64,000 bases of DNA from CAYNFR01 sp964616755 (lineage in GTDB: Bacteria; Bacteroidota; Bacteroidia; Chitinophagales; Saprospiraceae): assembly GCA_964616755.1 (NCBI GenBank), contig CAZTSI010000009.1, positions 1 through 64,000 of the forward strand. Direction: 5' to 3'. Within the stretch, counting starts at the first letter, position 1; the number at the start of each line of letters is the position of its first letter. The notes beneath the pieces are model-generated. The model made no database searches, was not told where the DNA came from, and worked only from the letters and a program-made list of their open reading frames with translations. Shown in pieces: positions 16,971 through 25,882 of the stretch. The position numbers and the translations under genes are program-made.

Positions 16971-17548
16971 TAAGTACGATATAAATTACTTGTCTCTAGG
17001 TATTCAAAAACGGTATCAGGCACTAGGTATTGCACAGACTTACCTTGTCTACGTTGTTCTCTGATATAGCTGGCGCTAATGTCTAGCAAAGGCGCTTGAA
17101 CAAAGTGTATCCTCGGATGTGCTCTGTATGGTTCGGGAGCGATAGCACCAGGGCGCTGGTAGACATATATATCGTGCTTAGAGATAATGATCTCTGCATT
17201 TTTCCATTTATGAAAATTCTCAAGATTGTCCCCACCCATGATTAGACTAAAATTATGATGCGGGTATTTTTCAAATAAATAAGCCAACGTGTCTATGGTG
17301 TAAGAAGGTTGGGGAAGGCTGAACTCGATATTGCTAGACCTTATAGCGACTTGATTGCCGATTGCTAGGTCTAATAAATGAAGACGATCATAGTCAGGCG
17401 CTAAAGATGCCTTGGATTTAAAAGGATTTTGAGGGCTGACAATCATCCATATTTGATCCAAGTTAGTATGCTCGGCCATGTGTTTAGCGATAATCATATG
17501 TCCCACATGAACGGGGTTATACGAGCCAAAAAAAAGACCAATTTTCAT
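16970..17548 (-). CDS. nadD: Nicotinate-nucleotide adenylyltransferase NadD
   Basis: About 192 residues of the nucleotidyltransferase fold with the GSYNPVHVGHMIIAKH motif (G-x-F/Y-x-P-x-H-x-G-H type), SLIMGGDNLENFHKW and the C-terminal ISASYIREQRRQGKSVQYLVP. It joins ATP to nicotinate mononucleotide to make deamido-NAD. ATG 17548 is preferred to ATG 17554 because homologues start just before IGLFFGSYNP. The gene lies between dnaN (12 bases upstream) and porZ (1-base overlap), so it is the middle gene of an apparent operon. Confidence 0.95.
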   Translation of the reverse strand: MKIGLFFGSYNPVHVGHMIIAKHMAEHTNLDQIWMIVSPQNPFKSKASLAPDYDRLHLLDLAIGNQVAIRSSNIEFSLPQPSYTIDTLAYLFEKYPHHNFSLIMGGDNLENFHKWKNAEIIISKHDIYVYQRPGAIAPEPYRAHPRIHFVQAPLLDISASYIREQRRQGKSVQYLVPDTVFEYLETSNLYRT

Positions 17549-17560
17549 GAGCATAGGCGT

Positions 17561-18676
17561 TTAATTGCCTAACATCACAGGCATTACTAACATCAGCAAT
17601 TCTTCGCCGTCCTCTGGATCTCCAGGAACGAGTATGCCAGCCTTGCTAGGAGTTGAAAGTTTTAAATTGACTTTTTCGTAATCTAAGACCGATAACATTT
17701 CGATCAAAAACTTTGCGTTAAATCCAATATTCATTGGGTCGCTGTTGTACTCGCAATTGAGCTGCTCTGTTGCTTCATTAGAAAAATCCAAATCTTGCGC
17801 CGACACTGTAAGGCTGCCATCAGAAATATTGAGCACTACTTGATTTGTAGATTTATTAGAGTAGATAGCAATTCTTTTTAAAGAACTAAGAAATTCCTGC
17901 CGATCCATAGCTAGGATATTTGTATTATTTGTAGGGATCACGCCATTGTAGTCTGGGAATTTTTGATCAATAAGGCGAATGATTACTTGAGTTTCTGGAA
18001 GGGTAAAGAAAACATTTTTGAGATTGTATGACACTTCTACCTCCATATTATCCGATAAAATATTCTTGAGTTGATTCAAGCCTCTTTTGGGTATAATAAT
18101 AGAATCTCCTTCTACACCGCCTTGATGTTTAAAGGAATATTTGACCAATTTATGTGCGTCTGTCGCAGCGAATATGATTTTCTTTTCTTCGATTTGCATA
18201 AAAACCCCTTGCATCTGAAGTCTTAATTCATCATTACTTGTGGCGAATAGAGTACGCTCAAGCATTTTTACAATCAGGCGAGAAGAAAGGCGGAAGGTGG
18301 TAACATCTTCCTTTGCAGGCAAGGTGGGATAATCATCGGCATTGTCAAGGGACAATTTGTATTTGCCGTATGACGATGTAACGGTGATCAATTTGTCTTT
18401 TTCGTCCGTTTCTAGAGACACGGGTTGATCAGGAAGTGCCTTTAGCGTATCCGACAATATCTTAGCAGGGACAGCAATTTCTCCGTCTTCTTCGCCTTGT
18501 ACATCTATCGAAGAGATAACTGTCGTCTCAAGATTAGAGGAATAAATCGTGAGCTTATCACCATTTAATACGAAGAGAAAGTCCTCTAAGATGGCGAGAA
18601 CATTCTTAGTGCCTAATACACCTGACGCCATATTTAGGCGTTTTAAAAATTCTGAGGAAGATACTTTAAATTTCAT
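17561..18676 (-). CDS. dnaN: DNA polymerase III sliding clamp, beta subunit
   Basis: A 371-residue protein with the three-domain beta-clamp fold. Supporting segments are MKFKVSSSEFLKRLNMASGVLG, the middle VFMQIEEKKIIFAATDAHKLVKYS, DQKFPDYNGVIPTNN and the C-terminal PMNIGFNAKFLIEMLS and VMPVMLGN (normally MPMRL at this end). It holds replicative polymerase on DNA. dnaN stands away from dnaA and heads a dnaN-nadD-porZ-DUF6089 gene string. Confidence 0.95.
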   Translation of the reverse strand: MKFKVSSSEFLKRLNMASGVLGTKNVLAILEDFLFVLNGDKLTIYSSNLETTVISSIDVQGEEDGEIAVPAKILSDTLKALPDQPVSLETDEKDKLITVTSSYGKYKLSLDNADDYPTLPAKEDVTTFRLSSRLIVKMLERTLFATSNDELRLQMQGVFMQIEEKKIIFAATDAHKLVKYSFKHQGGVEGDSIIIPKRGLNQLKNILSDNMEVEVSYNLKNVFFTLPETQVIIRLIDQKFPDYNGVIPTNNTNILAMDRQEFLSSLKRIAIYSNKSTNQVVLNISDGSLTVSAQDLDFSNEATEQLNCEYNSDPMNIGFNAKFLIEMLSVLDYEKVNLKLSTPSKAGILVPGDPEDGEELLMLVMPVMLGN

Positions 18677-18936
18677 TTTTTATAATTCTTTATGTTTCAG
18701 GCTTGGTTCTTCATATGCCTGCTATTGTTTCGCATCATCGGACAAGTGGGTTTGCGTCAGGTAACATTTACCTACATCGTACCAAAATCGTCACTTTAGA
18801 CCTTTTTCTTGCAAATTTTGCCCGATTTAAGCAATATTTGGCATATATCCGATAAAGCTAGTCCGTTTTACCGTTCTTTGGTCGCGCAAAAATAGCTAAT
18901 GTCTAAGATAATTGTGATATCATCAAATTAGCTAGC

Positions 18937-18944
18937 TACATTTG
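18937..18944 (+). promoter_or_regulatory. Likely promoter of the M16-like gene, TACATTTG
   Basis: TACATTTG matches TANNTTTG. An ATTG lies 22 bases upstream, one base longer than the ideal spacing. The predicted start is about 15-20 bases before the TTG start codon at 18968. Confidence 0.45.
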
Positions 18945-18967
18945 TTCTCTTTTAAAGCTTTATTGGT

Positions 18968-20251
18968 TTGAACCTTCTTTCCGTTCCTCCTGTCGTTCAC
19001 CCGATTAAATCTGTCGTACTGCCAGATGTAATTGTATCGTCTACTACTTCGGGCATACCCATTTATGAAATTCGCAAGGCAGGCTGCAACATTGTTATGT
19101 TGGAAATTGTGTTTGTGGCGGGACGACCTGTGGAGGGTAAAAAATTGGTATCGAGCACAACAGCGCCTCTGTTGAGAGAAGGAGCTGGACCTTTAGATGG
19201 TGAGACCTTTAATGAGCAAATTGATTATTACGGTGCAACTTTTTCAGTCAATGCGGGAATGGATGCGGTCACTTTAAAGATTGTTTGCCTAAGCAAACAT
19301 TTATCCTCTGTGGTCAGAATCGTTTCATATGCTTTGTCTCAGCCATGGTTTTCGCCCAAGGAGCTAGAAAGCTATGTGGCAAGACGCATTGATAAAATGA
19401 AGGTGGATTTGGTGAAAAACGATATTATCTGTTATCGTGAATTGACAGAAGGCATGTTTGGAGCCGATCATGCATATGGTTATAACAGCACTGAAGAGTT
19501 GTACTCTGCATTACAAGTAGACGATCTAAAGAACTTTTACTATGGCCACCTTCATTCTGGCAATTGCTATATTTTTATCTCTGGCGATGTGAAGGATGCG
19601 CATTATATGGATGTTCAATATTTGAGTGATCATATTCCCACAGGATCACCATCAGTGTTGGATGCTTCAAAGTTGGATCGAAAACCCATACTTGAGCAAA
19701 AAAGGATTATCTCTGGGGCAAAAAATCAGTGCAGTATACGTTTGGGGGCTTTTGCATGTCGAAGAGACAGTGAAGAATATTTAGGCATGCTCTATCTTAC
19801 CACCTTGTTGGGTGGATATTTTGGATCTAGGTTAACGAGCAATCTTCGCGAGGACAAAGGACTGACTTACGGTATTTCTGCGTCTTTAGATGCGCAACTT
19901 CATGATGGTCTATTGGTAATAAGTACAGAGGTCGCGAATGATCAAGTAGATCTGTGTCTTCGTGAGATCTATAAGGAAATGGATTTGCTTAAAAGTAAAA
20001 AAACGAGTCAAAAGGAAATATTACAAGTCAATAATTATCTATTGGGCTTATTTATCAATTTATTTGATGGGCCATTCAATAGCATTAGGGCAATAAAATC
20101 ATTAGTTTTGAGCCACAATTCCTTGGACGATCTGCAGTTACTAATAGAGGCTTCAATTTCCTTCAATCAAAAGGACATTCAAGCACTTGCGCAAACGTAT
20201 TTGAACCGCGAAAATTTCTGGGAAGTTATCGTAGGAGAACCGAAAAAATAG
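18968..20251 (+). CDS. M16 family metallopeptidase-like protein lacking the catalytic zinc motif
   Basis: A 427-residue protein with a TTG start; the next in-frame ATG is 44 codons in, after conserved sequence, so TTG is favoured. Both M16 lobes are recognisable: the N-terminal VVLPDVIVSSTTSGIPIYEIRK and TTAPLLREGAGPLDGETFNEQI region, and the C-terminal GGYFGSRLTSNLREDKGLTYGI motif with the R/Y pair used for substrate binding. The HxxEH zinc motif, expected at LLREGAG, is absent. It is therefore a non-catalytic subunit of the processing-peptidase type. Such subunits usually pair with a catalytic M16 partner encoded beside them; none is in the window. Confidence 0.8.
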   Translation: MNLLSVPPVVHPIKSVVLPDVIVSSTTSGIPIYEIRKAGCNIVMLEIVFVAGRPVEGKKLVSSTTAPLLREGAGPLDGETFNEQIDYYGATFSVNAGMDAVTLKIVCLSKHLSSVVRIVSYALSQPWFSPKELESYVARRIDKMKVDLVKNDIICYRELTEGMFGADHAYGYNSTEELYSALQVDDLKNFYYGHLHSGNCYIFISGDVKDAHYMDVQYLSDHIPTGSPSVLDASKLDRKPILEQKRIISGAKNQCSIRLGAFACRRDSEEYLGMLYLTTLLGGYFGSRLTSNLREDKGLTYGISASLDAQLHDGLLVISTEVANDQVDLCLREIYKEMDLLKSKKTSQKEILQVNNYLLGLFINLFDGPFNSIRAIKSLVLSHNSLDDLQLLIEASISFNQKDIQALAQTYLNRENFWEVIVGEPKK

Positions 20252-20324
20252 TTCTTCACTTTTTAACAATACGGTGGTTAAATTAGCGAGTAAAAGAATC
20301 TAATTTCATAGATGAAATAATAAG

Positions 20325-21356
20325 ATGGGGTTTTTAAGTTTTTTTAAACAAGAATTAGCAATAGATCTAGGTACAGCAAACACCTTGATTGTCTATCAAG
20401 ATAAGGTGGTGGTGGATGAGCCGTCTATCGTAGCTATGGATCGTAATACGCGTGAACTACTGGCTGTCGGGACAAAGGCGATGCACATGCACGAAAAAAC
20501 GCACAATAATATCACGACTATCCGACCACTCAAAGATGGCGTCATAGCTGATTTTCAGGCTGCGGAGAATATGATTCAAGGCATGATCAATATGGTGGAG
20601 GGGCGGAGGAAATTTTTCACGCACCTCAAGATGGTTATTTGTATTCCTAGTGGTATAACTGAGGTAGAAAAACGAGCGGTATTTGATTCGGCAGATCACG
20701 TAGATTCTAAGGAGACATACCTCATCCATGAACCGATGGCGGCAGCCCTAGGCATCGGCATCAATGTCATGGAGCCAATGGGCAATATGATCATCGATAT
20801 AGGTGGGGGAACTACAGAGATTGCTGTCATCGCTTTGGCGGGTATTGTGACGGATCAATCTATACGGACGGCGGGTGATGAGTTAAATGAAGATATCGTC
20901 GAATATATCAAACGAGTGCACAACCTGTTGATTGGAGAACGTACCGCAGAGCGAATTAAAAAAGAAGTAGGCTCGGCTATAATTGAATTAGAAAATCCAC
21001 CCGAAAAGGTGGCTGTCAATGGTCGAGACCTTTTAACAGGTATCCCCAAGCAAATCTATGTGGGCCATGAAGAAATTGCTGAGGCTTTAGACAAGAGCAT
21101 TACTAAGATAGAGGATGCGGTCATCCGCGCCTTAGAAGAAACACCCCCAGAACTTGCCTCGGATATATTTAAAACGGGCATTTTCTTAACAGGAGGTGGC
21201 GCCCTTCTTCGCGGACTAGATAAACGTATAGCAGAAAAAACTAAGTTGAAAGTATATGTTGCCGACGATCCCCTGAGAGCTGTGGTGAGGGGTACAGGAA
21301 AGGCCTTAAAAAATACTAAGCAATATACTTTTTTGATGGATCGAAGAAGTATGTAA
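20325..21356 (+). CDS. mreB: Rod shape-determining protein MreB
   Basis: A 343-residue bacterial actin. Visible ATPase motifs are AIDLGTANTLIV (phosphate 1), the IIDIGGGTTEIAVIAL phosphate 2 loop and the LTGGGALLRGLDKRI adenosine motif; HEPMAAALGIG is the connecting segment. Its filaments under the inner membrane direct lateral wall synthesis. mreC begins three bases after the stop, and the order mreB-mreC-mreD-PBP2 is the usual elongasome operon. Confidence 0.97.
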   Translation: MGFLSFFKQELAIDLGTANTLIVYQDKVVVDEPSIVAMDRNTRELLAVGTKAMHMHEKTHNNITTIRPLKDGVIADFQAAENMIQGMINMVEGRRKFFTHLKMVICIPSGITEVEKRAVFDSADHVDSKETYLIHEPMAAALGIGINVMEPMGNMIIDIGGGTTEIAVIALAGIVTDQSIRTAGDELNEDIVEYIKRVHNLLIGERTAERIKKEVGSAIIELENPPEKVAVNGRDLLTGIPKQIYVGHEEIAEALDKSITKIEDAVIRALEETPPELASDIFKTGIFLTGGGALLRGLDKRIAEKTKLKVYVADDPLRAVVRGTGKALKNTKQYTFLMDRRSM

Positions 21357-21359
21357 TCC

Positions 21360-22163
21360 ATGCGATCCCCCCTGAGTTCTGTCGATCGTTATGCTCCTAT
21401 ATTGCTTTTCATCTTTATAGAAATCATCTGTTTCATCATCATCGTCAGTTTTAACCAGCGACAAAATGAGATATTTATTCATTCAGCATCTTTAGTCAGT
21501 GGAAGTCTTCTAAAACGGACATCGCAATTAAAAGATTTAGCCTCGTTGCAATCAAATAATCAGGAGCTATTGAGTGAAAATGCGCGATTGGTGACTGATT
21601 TGATCAATAATCCACCGAAGTCTTATGTGGCAGAAGTCGATACCTCTCGCATAAAATATGAAGTGATACCTAGTAGGGTGATCAGCAATTCTCTGGCATC
21701 AGTACGCAATTATATTACGCTTGACAAAGGGATGATTGACGGGATAAATGGAACATATGGCGTGATATGTAATGAGGGGGTCATAGGAATTCTCAATAGA
21801 TCTACTCAGCACTTTTCTTCGGTTATGAGCTTGCTTAATGTAGATATGCGCATAAGTGCCTCTATAGAAGGCCTGGATTATTTTGGTTCTGTATCGTGGA
21901 ATGGATATAGATATGACCAGCTACAACTAACCGGCATCCCCACTCATGCTCCCGTAAAGGTAGGCGATCAGGTGATAACGAATGGATATAGCACCTTGTT
22001 TCCTCATGGTATAGACCTAGGCACAATAGAAAACATTAAAATAGGTTATGACGGTGCATTTTTTGATATAGGATTTAAACCCGCTGTCAATCTTGGCGCC
22101 ATACAATATGCCTATGTCATCAAGCACGAATTTGGGACAGAGTTAGATTCTTTACAATTATGA
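21360..22163 (+). CDS. mreC: Rod shape-determining protein MreC
   Basis: A 267-residue protein with one N-terminal membrane helix (ILLFIFIEIICFIIIVSF), a coiled-coil to about residue 80, and two periplasmic beta domains with VIGILNRSTQHFSSVMSLLN and VKVGDQVITNGYSTLFPHGI, the latter a hallmark of MreC. It links MreB to the periplasmic synthases. It overlaps mreD by four bases (ATGA), as expected for coupled translation. Confidence 0.93.
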   Translation: MRSPLSSVDRYAPILLFIFIEIICFIIIVSFNQRQNEIFIHSASLVSGSLLKRTSQLKDLASLQSNNQELLSENARLVTDLINNPPKSYVAEVDTSRIKYEVIPSRVISNSLASVRNYITLDKGMIDGINGTYGVICNEGVIGILNRSTQHFSSVMSLLNVDMRISASIEGLDYFGSVSWNGYRYDQLQLTGIPTHAPVKVGDQVITNGYSTLFPHGIDLGTIENIKIGYDGAFFDIGFKPAVNLGAIQYAYVIKHEFGTELDSLQL

Positions 22164-22675
22164 CAAGGGGATTAACCAATCAAGCGATCATTGCCATTTT
22201 TGTGTTAGCAATCCAATTATTGCTTCTCAAAAATGTTCAAGTACCCATATTTGATCGCTTTAGTGTAGTGATTTTGATTTATCCCATCATCCTATTGTTA
22301 TTGCCATTGGGTTTTTCTAGATACTTGATGCTTTTGCTTGCCTTTGTCATAGGCCTAATGGTAGACATGTTTTATGATAGTCCTGGCGTCCATTCTGCTG
22401 CTTTTGTGTTTACAGCATTTGCTCGCAGCTATGTGCTAAAAATCATTGAACCTCGTGGGGGATATCGTATTGGCAATACTCCCTCCGCAAGAAATTATAC
22501 TCTTTCATGGTCTATGGGTTACTTAGCCATTATGCTATTTATGCATTTGCTCATATATTTTGGTCTTGATGCCTTTTCTATCATCTATTTGGGTAAAATT
22601 CTGGTGAACTCTATCATCAGTTTTGTATTTTCATATGTCTGCATTTTGCTGATCCAATTTTTGACGAATCAATAG
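22160..22675 (+). CDS. mreD: Rod shape-determining protein MreD
   Basis: A 171-residue integral membrane protein with about five helices and the MreD patterns VLIYPIILLLLPLGFSR and LLAFVIGLMVDMFYDSPGVHS. MreD is a poorly conserved elongasome subunit. Identity rests on these patterns and on the position between mreC and the PBP2 gene. Confidence 0.88.
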   Translation: MTRGLTNQAIIAIFVLAIQLLLLKNVQVPIFDRFSVVILIYPIILLLLPLGFSRYLMLLLAFVIGLMVDMFYDSPGVHSAAFVFTAFARSYVLKIIEPRGGYRIGNTPSARNYTLSWSMGYLAIMLFMHLLIYFGLDAFSIIYLGKILVNSIISFVFSYVCILLIQFLTNQ

Positions 22676-22678
22676 GAA

Positions 22679-24526
22679 ATGGAGGAGAAAAGTCGCTTTG
22701 TCATTATTTTATGGGTCTTTATTAGTGGTGCAGTACTATTGTTTGGCGAACTTCTCTATTTACAAGTACTAGATGTTGAGGCTAAGCGTCAAGCCGAAAA
22801 CCGCTCTTTAAGTGCCCGTGTCATTACTCCCCCTAGAGGTGTGATCACCGACCGAACCGGAAGACTAATCGTGGTCAACGAACCCTCTTACGATTTAGAG
22901 GTAGTGGTAAAGGAGATGGTTCCCGACATGGATACTTTAGCCTTTTGTGAATTGTTGAATATTTCAAAAGATGATTTTAATCTATTATTTGATAAGATTC
23001 AATCCTATCCATATTTCAGACGAAACCTTCCTTTTACCTTTTTATCGAAATTATCCCCCAAAGAATACGCTGCTTTTCAAGAACATTTATTTCGATTTCC
23101 AGGATTTTATCCAATCCTCAGACATCAACGAAACTATCCCTATCCTAATGGCGCGCACGTATTGGGTTATGTCAGTGAGGTAAGTCCAAATGACATTGCC
23201 CTACAACCTGAAACCTATAGTATGGGCGACATCAAGGGCTCGAGTGGCGTGGAGCGGGTGTATGATAATTATTTGAGAGGCAAAAAGGGCATTAAATATG
23301 TGCTCAAGGATAACCTTGGCCGCGAAGTAGGTAATTACGCAGATGGCGCACTTGACTCTTCGGCAATTAGTGGAGAGATGATCATCTCTTCATTGGACAT
23401 AGAGTTACAGTCTTTAGGCGAGGAGCTTTTATCAAATAAACGCGGTAGTATTGTAGCGATTGAGCCTTCTACAGGAGAGGTACTATGCATGGTTAGTAGC
23501 CCTTCTTATAACCCCAATGATCTAATATTGGGCAGAAATCGTAATGAAACCTACACACTACTGCTTAGTGATACAGCCAACAGACCCTTATTAGATCGCA
23601 ATATCCAAGCTCAATATCCCCCAGGGTCAATCTTCAAACCAATTTTGGCGCTTATCGCATTGCAAGAAGGTATTATTCAGCCATCTAAAACGGTGAGCTG
23701 TGGAGGTGAATATGTGATTAATAGTCGCTTTATACAAGGTTGTTGGACACATCCTTCCCCGGTCAATTTGATTTCGGCTCTTCAATTTTCTTGCAATAGT
23801 TATTTCTTCCAATTGTTGAGGGATTTCATTGATCATTTTGGATACACTACACCTCAAATAGGGGTGGATAAGCTGCATAACTATTTATTGAGATTTGGGC
23901 TTGGTCGACCTTTAGAGATCGATTTGGTTTCAGAATTAGGGGGTTTTGTACCTGACGGTAAATACTATGATAAATTATACAATACAAATGTATCTAGCTG
24001 GAGATCTACGGCGGTATTATCCATTGGTATAGGACAAGGGGAGCTTCAACTCACTACGCTACAGATGGCCAATCTTGCTGCGATCATTGCAAATAGAGGC
24101 TATTACTTTACCCCTCACTTAGTTAGGGGCATCGGCGATAAACAACAAAAGCCAGAAAGATTTAGAGTAAAAAATATCGTAGGGGTAGACGAGGCATATT
24201 TTCAGCCTATAATTGAGGGGATGATGCGCGTTATTGATTCGGGAACTGGGCGCAGAGGAGCTGTAATGGGTTATGAAATAGGTGGCAAAACAGGCACCTC
24301 TCAAAATCCTCACGGAGTTGATCATTCTGTATTTTTTGCTTTTGGTTCAAAGGTCAATCCTAAAATTGCCATCGCTGTTTTTGTGGAAAACGCAGGAGGA
24401 GGTGGTGCTTTGGCCGCACCAATAGCTGGCCTAATGATCGAAAAATACTTGAACGATACACTTACGGCGGCTCGCCTCCTCCAAAAACAATCCTTAACGG
24501 ATATGAATTTAATCAGTACGCCTTAA
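22679..24526 (+). CDS. mrdA: Penicillin-binding protein 2 (elongasome transpeptidase)
   Basis: A 615-residue class B PBP with an N-terminal membrane helix (FVIILWVFISGAVLLFGELL), a dimerisation region (PRGVITDRTGRLIVVNEPS) and a C-terminal transpeptidase. Catalytic motifs are PPGSIFKPILAL (SxxK), FSCNSYFFQ (SxN) and GGKTGTSQNPHG (KTG). It cross-links lateral-wall peptidoglycan. Its usual partner gene rodA (mrdB), which encodes the polymerase, does not follow; folA does instead. Confidence 0.93.
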   Translation: MEEKSRFVIILWVFISGAVLLFGELLYLQVLDVEAKRQAENRSLSARVITPPRGVITDRTGRLIVVNEPSYDLEVVVKEMVPDMDTLAFCELLNISKDDFNLLFDKIQSYPYFRRNLPFTFLSKLSPKEYAAFQEHLFRFPGFYPILRHQRNYPYPNGAHVLGYVSEVSPNDIALQPETYSMGDIKGSSGVERVYDNYLRGKKGIKYVLKDNLGREVGNYADGALDSSAISGEMIISSLDIELQSLGEELLSNKRGSIVAIEPSTGEVLCMVSSPSYNPNDLILGRNRNETYTLLLSDTANRPLLDRNIQAQYPPGSIFKPILALIALQEGIIQPSKTVSCGGEYVINSRFIQGCWTHPSPVNLISALQFSCNSYFFQLLRDFIDHFGYTTPQIGVDKLHNYLLRFGLGRPLEIDLVSELGGFVPDGKYYDKLYNTNVSSWRSTAVLSIGIGQGELQLTTLQMANLAAIIANRGYYFTPHLVRGIGDKQQKPERFRVKNIVGVDEAYFQPIIEGMMRVIDSGTGRRGAVMGYEIGGKTGTSQNPHGVDHSVFFAFGSKVNPKIAIAVFVENAGGGGALAAPIAGLMIEKYLNDTLTAARLLQKQSLTDMNLISTP

Positions 24527-24541
24527 GTAGATTACGCTATT

Positions 24542-25042
24542 ATGATAATTTCTTCGATTGTTGCTAGAGCCGAAAATAGAGTCATTGGTATCTCTAATGA
24601 TTTGCCTTGGCATTTGCCTAAAGACTTAAAATGGTTCATGAATAAAACAAAAGGCAGACACGTGATCATGGGCAGACGTTCTTTTGAATCTATACCAAAA
24701 CCTCTTCCTAATCGAACCAATATTGTTATCACAAGGGATTCTGAATGGTATCACTCCGGGGTTGTTGTGGTAAAGAGCATCGCCGAAGCACTTAGCTTTG
24801 CTGCGTCGCAAAGAGAAACAGAAGTATTTATTTTAGGGGGCGGTAAGATTTATGATCAAACCAAAGACATCTGGGAAAGGCTCTATTTAACCGAGGTGCA
24901 TGCTGCCCCCCTTGGAGATACGTATTTCCCTGATATTGATGAAAATCAATACCATATCATCTTTGAAGAGCACCACAGTGTCGACGAGCACCATCAGTAC
25001 GCATATACGTTCAAAATACTAGAGAGGAAAGTGGGAACTTGA
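24542..25042 (+). CDS. folA: Dihydrofolate reductase
   Basis: A 166-residue enzyme with VIGISNDLPWHLPKDLKWF (folate and NADPH contacts, with the W-x-x-P-x-D-L-K pattern), HVIMGRRSFESIPKPLPNRTN and the VFILGGGKIYDQ region near residue 100. It reduces dihydrofolate to tetrahydrofolate with NADPH. It follows the PBP2 gene by 16 bases and may be the last member of that operon. Confidence 0.95.
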   Translation: MIISSIVARAENRVIGISNDLPWHLPKDLKWFMNKTKGRHVIMGRRSFESIPKPLPNRTNIVITRDSEWYHSGVVVVKSIAEALSFAASQRETEVFILGGGKIYDQTKDIWERLYLTEVHAAPLGDTYFPDIDENQYHIIFEEHHSVDEHHQYAYTFKILERKVGT

Positions 25043-25063
25043 ATAAGATAAATGCGTAGAAAT

Positions 25064-25094
25064 AAAAAACCAAGGTGAACAACACTAAACCTTG
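25064..25094 (-). terminator. Rho-independent terminator of the small RNA at 25.1 kb
   Basis: On the minus strand CAAGGT, a 12-base loop and ACCTTG form a 6-bp stem followed by GTTTTTTATTT (complement of 25061-25070). This is the expected 3' end of a minus-strand transcript. The last gene on that strand ends 230 bases earlier at 25328, past a good promoter. Confidence 0.65.
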
Positions 25095-25178
25095 AGTAGG
25101 ATTTCTAACAACTAGGTTGCGAAGCTACTATCTTTTCTCAGAGATTGGTTTATTAAGGTCCGGTATTGCTTCCCTTGG
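25064..25178 (-). ncRNA. Candidate small RNA, about 115 nt
   Basis: A minus-strand transcription unit is defined by a consensus promoter (-7 TATATTTG at 25184-25191, ATTG at 25212-25215, spacing 20) and a rho-independent terminator. The predicted start is near 25178. The 5' ACCAAGG (25073-25079) can pair with CCTTGGT at the 3' end (25069-25075), closing the molecule; this alternative competes with the terminator stem. GAAGC/GCTTC (GAAGCAATA... and AGCTTCGC) form a further inner stem. It contains no ORF of note. The family is not recognised: not tRNA, not SRP RNA by its conserved motif. Confidence 0.5.
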
Positions 25179-25183
25179 TAATT

Positions 25184-25215
25184 CAAATATATAAAAATAA
25201 CTATATGAAGTCAAT
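25184..25215 (-). promoter_or_regulatory. Promoter of the small RNA, ATTG-N20-TATATTTG
   Basis: This is the best Bacteroidota-type promoter seen in the window: ATTG (25212-25215) and TATATTTG (25184-25191) with 20 bases between, on the minus strand. It points away from folA and into the candidate small RNA. Confidence 0.6.
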
Positions 25216-25327
25216 AGTTAAGCAGATTCTTCTTTTATAGAAAGGTTAAATTGACCAAAAATATAACGTTGGTCAGATTTTTTATCACTGAATGGCGGCT
25301 TGGCGTACAAAGATAAATGCATATAAT

Positions 25328-25846
25328 TTACTCCGTAGAGTTCAAATCATAAGTATACAATTGATGTTTTTCAATCAATTTGATCAATTTTTCATCATAC
25401 AATGGATCGGTAGCATAGCCCGATTGTTTGAGACCTTTAGCCCAAGAAATATAATCTGTTTTGGCCAACGAAAAAAGGTGTTGATAGTGCGAGGAATATT
25501 TTAAAAAATTGGAATGATCTACGTACGAATCGATAACCCGCTCATATGCACGAAAACAGGATTCGAGTAATTTGCCCTGTTTATCGCGGTCGTCATCTTG
25601 GTGATAAAAAGTCTTTCCGCGCCAGTACGTTTTACATTTTATTCCAAAATGATTTTTAGAATTTTGAGCAAAAGAGGATAATCCGCTGTTGGATTCTAAC
25701 AGTGCTTGCGCTAGCTTTATGCTTGCTGGGACACCAGTTCGTTGCATTTCGATAACAGCTATATCTTTATATGCGGCAATGTAGTCTTGCTGAATAAGGG
25801 TATTATCAAAGCTAAGTAAGCTTAGGAGGAATACAATGATGCTCAT
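25328..25846 (-). CDS. Glucosaminidase-domain protein (mannosyl-glycoprotein endo-beta-N-acetylglucosaminidase family), secreted
   Basis: About 172 residues from ATG 25846; longer upstream reading exists but would overlap the divergent AstE/AspA gene antisense. The N terminus is a signal peptide (MSIIVFLLSLLSFDNT). The body carries the lysozyme-like glucosaminidase core: GVPASIKLAQALLESNSG with the catalytic Glu, NHFGIKCKTYWRG, CFRAYERVIDSYVDHSNFL and AKGLKQSGYATDPLYDEKL. It cuts the glycan backbone of peptidoglycan. Its position next to the elongasome cluster suits a wall-remodelling role. The true start could also be upstream. Confidence 0.85.
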   Translation of the reverse strand: MSIIVFLLSLLSFDNTLIQQDYIAAYKDIAVIEMQRTGVPASIKLAQALLESNSGLSSFAQNSKNHFGIKCKTYWRGKTFYHQDDDRDKQGKLLESCFRAYERVIDSYVDHSNFLKYSSHYQHLFSLAKTDYISWAKGLKQSGYATDPLYDEKLIKLIEKHQLYTYDLNSTE

Positions 25847-25882
25847 AAATTGGTTTATAACACTTAACTCAAGGCTAAAATC

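Noticed and set aside
20457..20729. Antisense ORF in mreB
   Set aside because: Shadow of mreB codons.
25064..25178. SRP RNA (4.5S)
   Set aside because: GGTCCGG occurs on the opposite strand but without the adjoining conserved GGAAGCAGC asymmetric loop.
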